Positions 54,358-63,618 are shown, numbered from the stretch's first letter. The stretch: DNA of 64,000 bases from an uncultured Bartonella sp. (GCF_946479275.1 NZ_CAMLFE010000001.1:1-64000); one strand, 5' to 3'. Program-made: numbers and translations. Notes: a model not told the origin generated them from the sequence alone.

Positions 54358-55005
54358 ATGGTATCGATCACATCAACTGATATGAACTTGGTCAATCATG
54401 GTTTTGATGTTCCGGGACTACGTGCAGCACAGAACATACAAGAAATTGTCCAGTCGCAGAACAACGCTACACAGACTGTGCGTGTCGATGATCGTAATGT
54501 AATGTCGCCACGTATTTCCGATGCCCTGTCACGTATTCAGGAACTCGTTGAAAAAGGTATTAATGCATCCGGCATTATCAATCAGCAAGTCAATACGAAT
54601 ATGACCAATCCGCAATATTTTACGGGTACGTTAAAGGATGCGGATGCTGCAAAATATGCTGGGTTTGAAGGCGTTCCGACCGGTAGTTTTCAGGTGTTCA
54701 CGGCGCCCGAAATCAGTGACGACAAACTTAAAGATCTTGTCAAATCCACTGCCCAGCTTGGTGGGCTTCCAAATGGTGACGATGCTTTATTCAAAGCACT
54801 GCAAAACGATACTGCTAAAATTTATAACCAGAAAGATTCAGAAAATCTGCTTGGTAAACCAGTTGACTGGAAGCAGGGGAGTATTGGCGGTACAATGTGG
54901 GATCGCAATGCAATTGACCAAAAAGCTGTTCAGCAGGTAGCTCAGGATGGCAAACAAATTTTTGCCGGTGCAATCGGCTCAATCCATTTTGCAGTTGTTT
55001 ACTAA
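54358..55005 (+). CDS. Hypothetical protein (215 aa, no family recognised)
   Basis: ORF with strong RBS (ggaggcgaaaATG) and a downstream terminator; no obvious signal peptide or TM. Confidence 0.75.
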   Translation: MVSITSTDMNLVNHGFDVPGLRAAQNIQEIVQSQNNATQTVRVDDRNVMSPRISDALSRIQELVEKGINASGIINQQVNTNMTNPQYFTGTLKDADAAKYAGFEGVPTGSFQVFTAPEISDDKLKDLVKSTAQLGGLPNGDDALFKALQNDTAKIYNQKDSENLLGKPVDWKQGSIGGTMWDRNAIDQKAVQQVAQDGKQIFAGAIGSIHFAVVY

Positions 55006-55030
55006 GACTTGGTTTTCTATTCCTGAATCC

Positions 55031-55070
55031 AATGGCCCGATGCATGGTAAATGTTGGGCCATTTTTATTT
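55031..55070 (+). terminator. Terminator after the 54358-55005 gene
   Basis: aatggccc...gggccatttttattttt. Confidence 0.75.
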
Positions 55071-55384
55071 TTCAAATTAAAAAGCAAATTTTTGCTTCAT
55101 TTCGTGTGAAAAATTGGGCCTTTTGAGAAAGGCTGAAGGCGTCAATCGTCTTTCCAAATGTTTTCTTGGTAATAGATCGAAAAACGACTGTCGCAGGCTT
55201 GTTGGGATGACAACTCGGTTGAATGCCGCGTGACGATGGAGTTCTCGTATATGTTTGCATAGTGTTATCTCGGGACAAAACAATTTTGCTTTATGGAACC
55301 TATTTTAGCGCGAATTTGTTCTTTGAAATAAAGCGAGAAATGTTTAAACTCTGACAGCTCTCGAAAGATAATATGGTGTAAACA

Positions 55385-55864
55385 ATGCGCTTTTTTATTT
55401 CATTTATGTTGTGTATTTTGTCATTGCCTGCTTTGGCTGAAAGTCGCGCAGCGATAACAGGAGCAATAAATGTTATTGATGGCGAAACACTGGAGATTGA
55501 GAACCAGCGAATAAAGTTGTGGGGCGTTGACGCACCGGAACTCGGGCAGACCTGTAAAAATAGTGAAGGTGTCGGCTATGAATGTGGTAAGGAAGCTGCA
55601 GCTGCTCTTTCACACTGGTTGATAGAGTTGCAGCCAGTTCATTGCCAACCACGTGGCAATGACAATGTTGGTAACATTATTGCCATTTGCTATACGTCGA
55701 CGGGAGATGACATTGCAAGTTGGATGGTGCGCAACGGCTATGCCGTTGATTGGCCAAAATATTCCAACGGTTTTTATGGTGTCCCACAAAAAGAAGCGCG
55801 ACAAAACAAAAACGGCATCTGGCAATTCAACGCCACCACACCTTGGAAATTATCTGAAAAATAG
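55385..55864 (+). CDS. Secreted thermonuclease (SNase-like) family protein
   Basis: Signal peptide MRFFISFMLCILSLPALAES; VIDGETLEIENQRIKLWGVDAPELGQTC; SWMVRNGYAVDWPKYSNGFY; QKEARQNKNGIWQ. Confidence 0.88.
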   Translation: MRFFISFMLCILSLPALAESRAAITGAINVIDGETLEIENQRIKLWGVDAPELGQTCKNSEGVGYECGKEAAAALSHWLIELQPVHCQPRGNDNVGNIIAICYTSTGDDIASWMVRNGYAVDWPKYSNGFYGVPQKEARQNKNGIWQFNATTPWKLSEK

Positions 55865-56738
55865 AACAGCGCTTTTGAAAGCCTCATAGCATTTGAGGTG
55901 GCAACGCGTTAGTGAACTCAGTTGCAACTGTATGTCATGCACAGATTGTTTTCCCGATTTTCGACGCAGCAGTTGCGGGTGTCTACTGTGTAGGCTCTTC
56001 TAATAGTTGTTTCTCGCTGCATCTTCAGAAGGTACGTTATTATGACGTATTGGAAGCAGAAGTGTTGAAGCTAGGTCATTCACAGCAACGATTATATGTT
56101 TTAGATCGTAGAAGGTTTACTTCTATCGCATTGGAATTGACGTCGTGCGGGTAAAATTTATTAGCGAAGATATCACGCTTGTGTTTATCATATCTCAGAG
56201 GTGTGATTCCAGGATGGTTATTTGTCACTATTTTAAGTGTCCAGAAATGGATGGAATAGAGCTTTTATGTTTCTGCAACACCCCAACATAGACTCGTTTG
56301 ATTTTTTTAGTGCAAGCGGGGGGTAGTTTTTAACTAGTCATTAGTTGAGAGTAATCAGCCGATTCAGAAAAAGACAATGCAAACCGATAACATGGTTTAA
56401 GGTTATCTTTTAAGGAAGATCGAAATTATTTAATTTATCCATCGATACATACAAAAACATTGTCAGATATTTTTGCAATGTTGCGGTTAAAAGAATTAAA
56501 AAATGCTAACAATTTTGTAGTTACTTAGCTAATTGCTGCCATGTCGGCTTGATTGACCAATATTTTAAAACACGAAAATACAGAAAAATTACGTTTCGTA
56601 CTGGAATTATACCAAGGTGAAAATACAAAGTCTTCCGAGCATGAAGGGGCGCAGAATTGAGCCCAACCTCATGACCAGTTGTTATGGACTGATGTTTTTT
56701 AGATAGGAAATATTGGCTTATTGATAAACGTTTATAAG

Positions 56739-57299
56739 TTACACAAAACCTGGCCAAAACTCTTCAATTTCCCACAAACAACCTTTTGTTACATACTTGA
56801 TATGTTCTATAATGTCTTCATAATCGTTGGATGAAAAATTTGACCACCTTAACTGCGCCATTTTTCGCCAGAATTTTCTGAAGCCTCCGATATTACGCAC
56901 TTCTAATTGGAGCAATAAGAGGCTGTCAATAGGTGGATGCAAAGCATTAATTTTCTTTTGTCGGTCAGCGAATTCATCTGGAACAGCATCGAGGAACATA
57001 GCCTTAAAATAGATATTTATAAATTTTGCAGCTACACCATGTGTGAAATGCATCGTCTCGTTTTCGACGATATCTTCGGCCGCTAGACATATTTTTTGCC
57101 GTAATTCTTTATGTAAATTATCAAATTCCACTGGATCTGGTAAGTCATCTAAAGTCTTAAATTCCAAAAGTGAGCTATCACGAGCAATATCTGCACCTTG
57201 TTCCACGGTAAATCGACAATTCCTTGAAGCCCTGGCTGCGGTTGATGCACACCAAACAGAAAACTTTTGCTTAACATCTATTAATTTATCTTTATCCAT
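56739..57299 (-). CDS. Hypothetical protein (186 aa)
   Basis: MDKDKLIDVKQKFSVWCASTAARASRNCRFTVEQGADIARDSSLLEF...THGVAAKFINIYFKAMFL...INALHPPIDSLLLLQL; coherent ORF in an AT-rich accessory region. Confidence 0.65.
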   Translation of the reverse strand: MDKDKLIDVKQKFSVWCASTAARASRNCRFTVEQGADIARDSSLLEFKTLDDLPDPVEFDNLHKELRQKICLAAEDIVENETMHFTHGVAAKFINIYFKAMFLDAVPDEFADRQKKINALHPPIDSLLLLQLEVRNIGGFRKFWRKMAQLRWSNFSSNDYEDIIEHIKYVTKGCLWEIEEFWPGFV

Positions 57300-57824
57300 T
57301 TGAATCGCGTTCCATTACTGCGTGATATTTACTATGCAATCGAACTAAAAGCACCGTAATGCAGTTTATAAATTTCAACAATAAATTTTTTGAATCGAAT
57401 TTACAGTAATTGTAGCGGATTGTTTATAGAAAGGTTGATGGGATTATCGGCGGGTTTGTCAATAATTTCGGTATTAAAGACTATGATTTGACCAAGTGAC
57501 TGACACAGGAATTGACTAAAACAATTCTGACAGAACCTAGCTATCAGTCGGTACCGACTGTGCTGGCGGATTTGGCAGTGACCGTTATAGGAAAAATGGC
57601 AATGGTTTTGGCACAAAACCCCAAAAGATGGAAAAGTTAAAACATCAGATGCTGAAAAAGAAGACTAATTAAGTTTTGAAGATAAAAATGCCTCAAATAT
57701 CTGTTATTATCCGAGGCTGTAACAATGACATGACTAGCCGACGGTGAACGACAAGCTAGTTGATTCACACCTTGGTTCTGACATGCCGGTTTGTGAGATC
57801 AATAATGATATGCCCGATTATTAA

Positions 57825-57895
57825 GCGACACTATTTACGATCAGCCGACAAGAGCAAATAAGACGAAGCGGCTGTTATTCGGTTAGGAGTTGCCA
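57825..57895 (+). pseudogene. Degraded tyrosine-recombinase C-terminal remnant, copy A
   Basis: gacactatttacgatcagccgacaagagcaaa (57827-57858) is identical to 62703-62734; reads ..RHYLRSADKSK*(stop)DEAAVIRLG, i.e. the same peptide as copy B with an in-frame TAA. Confidence 0.65.
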
Positions 57896-58002
57896 TGAAC
57901 AAAAATCAAAAATGATTTGTCAAACCCATTTTGAAAAGTGTTAAACTCTAAAAACACCGATAGCATGAAAGATGAAAAAAGTAATATTTATAATAGGTTA
58001 AA

Positions 58003-58051
58003 TGGATCCCAGACGCGGGATCGAACCACAGACACGCGGATTGTCAGTCCT
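58003..58051 (-). pseudogene. 3' tRNA fragment (anticodon loop to CCA end), candidate attachment-site remnant
   Basis: Minus strand AGGACTGACAATCCGCGTGTCTGTGGTTCGATCCCGCGTCTGGGATCCA: T-arm TGTGG-TTCGATC-CCGCG pairs completely, ends in CCA; 5' half of the tRNA is missing or disrupted. Confidence 0.6.
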
Positions 58052-58209
58052 TTATTATTTCGTTCCACAATAATACTGCTCTAACACGGATTTCTCCGAC
58101 GCTTTATGTAACTCAATCAGCTAAGCGCAGTTACACAGTTGCAACATTTTCGGCCACACAAAACGAGACATCATATCCGCAAAGCCAGGACAGAGGTAAG
58201 ACGCTTTCC

Positions 58210-59100
58210 TCAAATGTGGTATCTGATCGCCTCAATAAATGCAGCGAATGCAGGTGACCCTTGTCGTCTGTTCGGATAATAAAGATGAAAACCTTCAAAG
58301 GTTGGACACCAGTCTGCCAAGACTTCTTTTAACCGACCATCGGCCAGATAAGGTGCAACTAGTTGTTCGGGTACATAAGCCAGCCCAATACCATCAACGG
58401 CTTCATTGAGAACATGCATAATGGAATTAAAGATCAACTGCCCCTCAACCTTTACTGTAAAAGCTTCACCGTCTTTCTCAAATTCCCATTCATAAATTGC
58501 GCCATTTGGCCGGTGTCTTATATTAACACACGTATGATTAGTAAGATCATATGGTGTTATCGGTTCTGGATTGGAGGCAAAATAACGGGGTGATCCCACC
58601 ACAGCCAACCGCCAGTCCGGTCCGATACGAACAGCAATCATATCTCTGCTGATTGCTTCACCTAAACGGATACCCGCATCAAAGCGCTGTTCTACAACGT
58701 TCACGAACCCGTAGTCGACATAAAGTTCCAAATTGATATCAGGGTAATTTTTTAAAAAGTCGCCAGCATTGGACGCAAACATAGTTCAATCGAGTCGTCT
58801 GTACACGTTACACGAATTGTTCCCGCTGGCCTGTCACGCAATTCTCCCAATGCTTCAACTTCTGAAGCGATTTGGTCAAAAAGCGGTGCTACAGCACGCA
58901 TCAACCTTTCACCTGCTTCGGTGGTGGCAACATTACGGGTAGTGCGTGCCAATAGACGCAGACCTAACCTTTTTTCAAGTCCCGTTATGGAATGGCTGAG
59001 AGCAGAAGCGGATACGCTCAATTTAGCTGCGGCTTTTGTGAAGCTTTAATCGCGCTACGGCAATAAAAGCTTGCAGATCATCGATTTTAGGAAACGACAT
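58210..59100 (-). pseudogene. LysR-family transcriptional regulator, two frameshifts
   Basis: MSFPKIDDLQAFIAVAR | SFTKAAAKLSVSASALSHSITGLEKRLGLRLLARTTRNVATTEAGERL...LRPMLATF | LKNYPDINLELYVDYGFVNVVEQRFDAGIRLGEAI...; pieces lie in different frames (ORFs 58752-59021 and 58210-58782). Confidence 0.85.
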
Positions 59101-59200
59101 TACTGAATTTACCTCAATAGTCTATGTGGATTATAGGCACTAATAAAATAGTCTTAAAGCCAGTAAATATAAAAAAATAATTTCTGAAGGGTGATATCAG

Positions 59201-60334
59201 ATGAGTAAAAAACAAGATAACAGCTTTGAAACTGGCCTATACGATATTGATTTAGTGTCGGAGCGTAGACAGTTTTTAAAAACAGTTGGATTAGGTGCAA
59301 CAGCACCCGGGATGCTTTCTAAGACTGGCGCTCCTTTATATGGCGAACAAACACAGAAAGATTCTGAAGTAACACAAGGCGCTGACAATTTTTATAAAAG
59401 CGATCGTGTCAATATACGCAAAGTCACGTTTAAAAACCAATACACAATGCTTGTTGCAGGCAATCTTGTCACGCCCATAAATCTTGATGTTAAAAAGCAA
59501 TCACCAGCAATTATTATCGGCCACCCGATGGGTGCCGTTAAAGAACAAAGCTCGATGCTTTATGCACAGAAACTGGCAGAGCAATGCTTTGTCACTTTGG
59601 CAATTGATTTGCCATTCTGGGGAGAAAGCGAAGGGCAGCCTCGCAATTTGGTTGCGCCAGAAATGTACACGGAAGCCTTTAGCGCAGCCGTAGATTACCT
59701 TGGAACAAGTGATTTCATAGATCGTGATCACATCGGCGTCTTAGGTATCTGTGGCAGCGGCGGGTTTGCGATCAGTGCTGCTAAAATGGACGCACGCTTA
59801 AAGGCCATTGGCACTGTCAGTATGTATGATATGGGCGCAGTGAGCCGTAATGGTCTCAACCATACAGTGACATTGGAACAGCGCAAAGCTTTAATCGCAA
59901 GAGCGTCGGAGCAACGCTATCAGGAGTTTACGACCGGTGAAGGAATATTTCTGAATTATCTGCCCGTTAAACCTGATGAAAACACTGATCCGGTAACACG
60001 CGAATTTTGGGACTTCTATCGCACACCTCGTGGTATTGTTATTCCTGCTGGCCGTACATTGGAGTTGACACAGAACCGCATGTTGACGAGCGAAATCCGC
60101 TTTGTGAATTTTTATCCATTTAACGACATTGAGACGATATCTCCAAGTCCCATGATGTTCGTCAGCGGTGATCAATCCCACTCAAAAGAATTCAGTCAGG
60201 TTGCCTATGATCAGGCCAACGAGCCAAAGGAACTTGTTTGGGTCAAAGGGACTGGCCATGTTGATCTTTATGATCGGGTTGATCTCATTCCATGGGATAA
60301 CCTCACTTCTTTCTATCGCGAACATTTGGTCTGA
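59201..60334 (+). CDS. Alpha/beta hydrolase, possibly Tat-exported
   Basis: ERRQFLKTVGLGATAPG N-terminus (RRxFLK); IIIGHPMGAVKEQSSMLYAQKLAEQCFVTLAIDLPFWGESEG; VLGICGSGGFAISAAKMD nucleophile elbow. Confidence 0.85.
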   Translation: MSKKQDNSFETGLYDIDLVSERRQFLKTVGLGATAPGMLSKTGAPLYGEQTQKDSEVTQGADNFYKSDRVNIRKVTFKNQYTMLVAGNLVTPINLDVKKQSPAIIIGHPMGAVKEQSSMLYAQKLAEQCFVTLAIDLPFWGESEGQPRNLVAPEMYTEAFSAAVDYLGTSDFIDRDHIGVLGICGSGGFAISAAKMDARLKAIGTVSMYDMGAVSRNGLNHTVTLEQRKALIARASEQRYQEFTTGEGIFLNYLPVKPDENTDPVTREFWDFYRTPRGIVIPAGRTLELTQNRMLTSEIRFVNFYPFNDIETISPSPMMFVSGDQSHSKEFSQVAYDQANEPKELVWVKGTGHVDLYDRVDLIPWDNLTSFYREHLV

Positions 60335-60341
60335 TAACATA

Positions 60342-61327
60342 ATGAGAAATGTCAAATCTATTGTTGTTGACCAATATGGAGGGCCTGAAGTTCTGGTCCT
60401 TCACGATCGTAATTTGCGCGCGCCAAATAATGGGGAAGTTCTCGTTTGCATCAGAATGGTTGGTGTCAATTTTGTCGATATTTATTGGCGCAACGGATTT
60501 GACCCGCAACCGCTTCCTTTTATCCCAGGGCTTGAAGCATCAGGCGTTGTTGCGGCGGTTGGTCAAAATGTCCACAATGTCAAAATTGGTGATCGGGTTG
60601 CCTTTGGCCGGGTTCCGGGGAGTTACGCTGAAGCATGTATTGTACCTGCTGATAGGCTCATATGTTTGCCAGACGATCTGTCATTTGAACAAGGAGCAGC
60701 CTTTCCATTACAAGGCATGACTGCGCATTATCTGATTTATGAATTTCGCAAGCCAGGTGCTGGCGACATTGTTCTCATTTACGCAGCGGCAGGTGGTGTG
60801 GGAATGCTTCTTGTGCAGTGGGCGCACCATTTGGGTGCACATGTCATCGGCTGTGTATCAACCTCTGCAAAAGCGGAAATAGCCACGCAAGCCGGTGCGC
60901 ATGATGTTATTTTATATAACACTCAGAATTTTGCTTTAGAAACCATGAGAATAATAAATGGACATGGTGCAGACATAATCTTCGATGGTGTCGGTAAGAC
61001 TACCTTCAACTTGAATATGCAAGCAGCAGCCCTGAGAGGCCATATTGTGATTTTTGGAGCCACAAGTGGTGCTATTGACCCTCTATCTCCGACAGCCCTT
61101 ATGGAGCGGTCACTGACTCTATCTGGTGGAGATTTCGTCATTTCATAAAGATGCGAGAAGAAATGCTGTTGCGTGCCAACGCAGTGATGGAAGGCATAAG
61201 CGCTGGTTAGCTGAAACAGAAAATCCATAAAATCTTCCCTTTGTCTGAGGCCGCAGAGGCGCATCGGCAATTGGAAGGTCGCAAGACAATCGGCAAAGTT
61301 CTTCTTTCAACAGAACAAATTGTTTGA
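60342..61327 (+). pseudogene. Quinone oxidoreductase (zinc-independent MDR family), disrupted at the 3' end
   Basis: MRNVKSIVVDQYGGPEVLVLHDRNLRAPNNGEVLVCIRMVGVNFVDIYWRNG... ends early at 61148; the downstream frame encodes the missing tail MREEMLLRANAVMEGISAG*LKQKIHKIFPLSEAAEAHRQLEGRKTIGKVLLSTEQIV with an internal TAG. Confidence 0.85.
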
Positions 61328-61360
61328 TTAGTAAAATAAATTTTTGAATGGAAATACCCT

Positions 61361-62548
61361 ATGGCAAATCAAGTAGATGACTCGTCGCAACAACGTCCGG
61401 CCTATTGGGGTGCCGTGTTCGCCATGACTTTGTGCGTGTTTGCTCTCATCGCATCAGAGTTCATGCCAGTAAGTCTGTTAACCCCGATTGCTGGTGATCT
61501 GAGAGTGAGCCAAGGTTGGGCAGGCTATGGTATCGCAATTTCCGGTGCCTTTGCTGTCATCACGAGCCTCTCTATTACATCACTCGTTAGCACAATGAAC
61601 CGCAAGACATTACTGCTTTTATTAACTGGGCTCATGTGTTTATCGGGTGCAGTTATCGGTCTGGCTCCCAACTATATCACATACATGATCGGTAGGGCGT
61701 TAATCGGTGTGGTAATCGGCGGGTTCTGGTCTATGTCTGCTGCTGTTGCCATGCGATTGGTGCCTATTCGAAGCGTTCCCAAAGCATTGGCGATTTTCAA
61801 TGGTGGCAACGCCTTGGCTACAGTGGTCGCTGCGCCTTTTGGCAGTTATCTCGGCGGCGTAATTGGGTGGCGTGGTGCATTTTTTTGTTTGGTGCCAATT
61901 GCTCTTATCGCTTTGGCTTGGCAATGGATAAGTCTGCCGTCAATCGAAGCCGTACCGCGCAAGGCTGGTCGTAATACTGTTTTCGGATTGTTGAAAACTC
62001 CGTTGGTAGCATTCGGTATGTTGGGGGTAGGAACCTTTTTTACAGGTCAGTTCATTCTGTTTACTTATGTACGACCATTTTTAGAAACAGTCACACAGGT
62101 AGATATTTCTACACTGTCAATAATATTGTTAGTCATCGGCATTGCCGGCTTTATAGGAACGATATTGATAGGTGCCTTATTGAAATTTGGGCTTTATCGC
62201 ATTTTGATTTTGATTCCAGTCGTAATGTCGATAATCGCTGTCGGTCTCATTATTTTCGGTAATGGATTGGCAATGGCCTTTATATTGCTTGGTCTATGGG
62301 GGCTAATGGCGACAGCAGCCCCTGTAGGTTGGTGGTCTTGGCTCGCTCTTTCGCTCCCGAAGGACGCAGAAGCCGGCGGCGGATTGATGGTTGCTGTTAT
62401 TCAACTTTCTATCGCTCTCGGTTCAACTATTGGAGGCATATTGTACGATGGCAGAGGCTATAGCACGACATTTGTAACAAGTGCTGTCGTTTTGCTAATT
62501 GCTGCCTGTCTTGCTTTTTTCGCTTATAAGGCTTCGCTACGCCATTGA
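61361..62548 (+). CDS. MFS transporter (DHA1, AraJ/sugar-efflux-like)
   Basis: 395 aa; PAYWGAVFAMTLCVFALIASEFMPVSLLTPIAGDLRVSQGWAGYGIAISGAFAVITSLSIT; intact. Confidence 0.9.
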   Translation: MANQVDDSSQQRPAYWGAVFAMTLCVFALIASEFMPVSLLTPIAGDLRVSQGWAGYGIAISGAFAVITSLSITSLVSTMNRKTLLLLLTGLMCLSGAVIGLAPNYITYMIGRALIGVVIGGFWSMSAAVAMRLVPIRSVPKALAIFNGGNALATVVAAPFGSYLGGVIGWRGAFFCLVPIALIALAWQWISLPSIEAVPRKAGRNTVFGLLKTPLVAFGMLGVGTFFTGQFILFTYVRPFLETVTQVDISTLSIILLVIGIAGFIGTILIGALLKFGLYRILILIPVVMSIIAVGLIIFGNGLAMAFILLGLWGLMATAAPVGWWSWLALSLPKDAEAGGGLMVAVIQLSIALGSTIGGILYDGRGYSTTFVTSAVVLLIAACLAFFAYKASLRH

Positions 62549-62659
62549 CACAAACTTTCCACTTCCATACTGCACGTTTTTATGTGCGGAACGTTGTTAC
62601 TAATTGATTGGCGATGTAAACAGTCACAATGCTCCGGTAAGGATTAGAGGCATTAGGCT

Positions 62660-62791
62660 ATAATTTTTGCTAGCTTGGGGCAGAAGACAATTGAAATGGC
62701 AAGACACTATTTACGATCAGCCGACAAGAGCAAAAAGGTCGAGGCGGCCGTTGTGCGACTCGGTGCAAGAATGAACAAAAAGAGCACATAA
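62660..62791 (+). pseudogene. Tyrosine-recombinase (integrase) C-terminal fragment, copy B
   Basis: Frame from 62675: LGQKTIEMARHYLRSADKSKKVEAAVVRLGARMNKKST*; LGxKTIEMxxxY is the tyrosine-recombinase catalytic C-terminal motif. Confidence 0.75.
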
Positions 62792-62878
62792 ATTGTCAAA
62801 CTCTTCAAAAAAAGTGTCAAACTTTAATATGTGAATTTTTGTGTTTCGGAAATTAGATTTATAAATCAAGGTTTTGAA

Positions 62879-62894
62879 TGGTGCCCCCAGAGAG
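62879..62894 (-). other. Possible tRNA 3'-end attachment core
   Basis: tggtgcccccagagag, reverse complement ctctctgggggcacca resembles a tRNA acceptor end with CCA; sits ~90 bp after integrase fragment B, like copy A plus its tRNA fragment. Confidence 0.35.
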
Positions 62895-63046
62895 TGTAAA
62901 ACAATACAGCAAAAACAATAGTTTACACGAAGGTGCGGGAAAAAATACCCTCTTGATTTATAAAGGTTTTTTTAAACAATGCCCTTACCTTTTTTCAAGA
63001 GTTTTATTATCCGGTAAACTCGTTTATCCAAATTAAAAAGGATGTA

Positions 63047-63247
63047 GTGAAAATGGATAAAGGTATGGTGTTAGACGATAACGATATTGATGGACTTATT
63101 GCAGCCTATGACGGAGATGCAAAAGCCCTCATCGCAGCTTTGCTTGATGAACGGAAATTGCTTATCCATGAAATCGAAGTTGCAACTTCTGCTATGTCTG
63201 TTGGCTATGGCCGTGGATGGAAGCCGTCATTGCCGGTAGAAGAATGA
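63047..63247 (+). CDS. Small hypothetical (phage-associated) protein
   Basis: 66 aa with RBS aaaagga; MDKGMVLDDNDIDGLIAAYDGDAKALIAALLDERKLLIHEIEVATSAMSVGYGRGWKPSLPVEE. Confidence 0.55.
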   Translation: MKMDKGMVLDDNDIDGLIAAYDGDAKALIAALLDERKLLIHEIEVATSAMSVGYGRGWKPSLPVEE

Positions 63248-63264
63248 TTTCATAGCATTCGAAA

Positions 63265-63618
63265 TCATTTGGGACTTTGCCGCCGTCGTATAAACGTAAT
63301 GCACCAGTCGATAGCCGACACGCCCAAAGCACCACAAAGAAAACCTGCAAGGCCAAGTATTTTTTCTGGTACGACATATGAGCTATCAATTAGGTCGAAT
63401 TTATCAAGACTATGGTAGAGAGTGTTAGCGGCAAGCTCGGCACCATAAATAGCGCATAAAGCACCGCCAACCCATTCCATTACGCGTTGAGGCCATTTCT
63501 TATGTGGTCCATGCAATTGGCTTAAGAACGTTCCGCATGCACCGGCGAGTGCAAGAAATAGCCACTTTATTACAATAGCCAGCCAATCAGGCGGCGTATT
63601 TTGATCAGGTGTTATCAT
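63265..63618 (-). CDS. Putative phage holin-like membrane protein
   Basis: 117 aa, about three TM segments; start overlaps the stop of the Rz1-like gene (TAATG). Confidence 0.6.
   Translation of the reverse strand: MITPDQNTPPDWLAIVIKWLFLALAGACGTFLSQLHGPHKKWPQRVMEWVGGALCAIYGAELAANTLYHSLDKFDLIDSSYVVPEKILGLAGFLCGALGVSAIDWCITFIRRRQSPK

Noticed and set aside
57401-57616. 71-aa minus-strand ORF near the integrase scar
   Set aside because: No RBS or recognisable motif; Cys/His-rich composition looks like a chance ORF in AT-rich DNA.
60168-60341. Upstream extension of the quinone oxidoreductase ORF
   Set aside because: Overlaps the 3' end of the hydrolase gene out of frame; the family N-terminus begins at ATG 60342.
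62580-62660. Intact full-length integrase upstream of the LGQKTIEMARHY fragment
   Set aside because: The frame is closed upstream (stop shortly before 62660) and the MFS gene ends at 62548, so only a C-terminal remnant is present.
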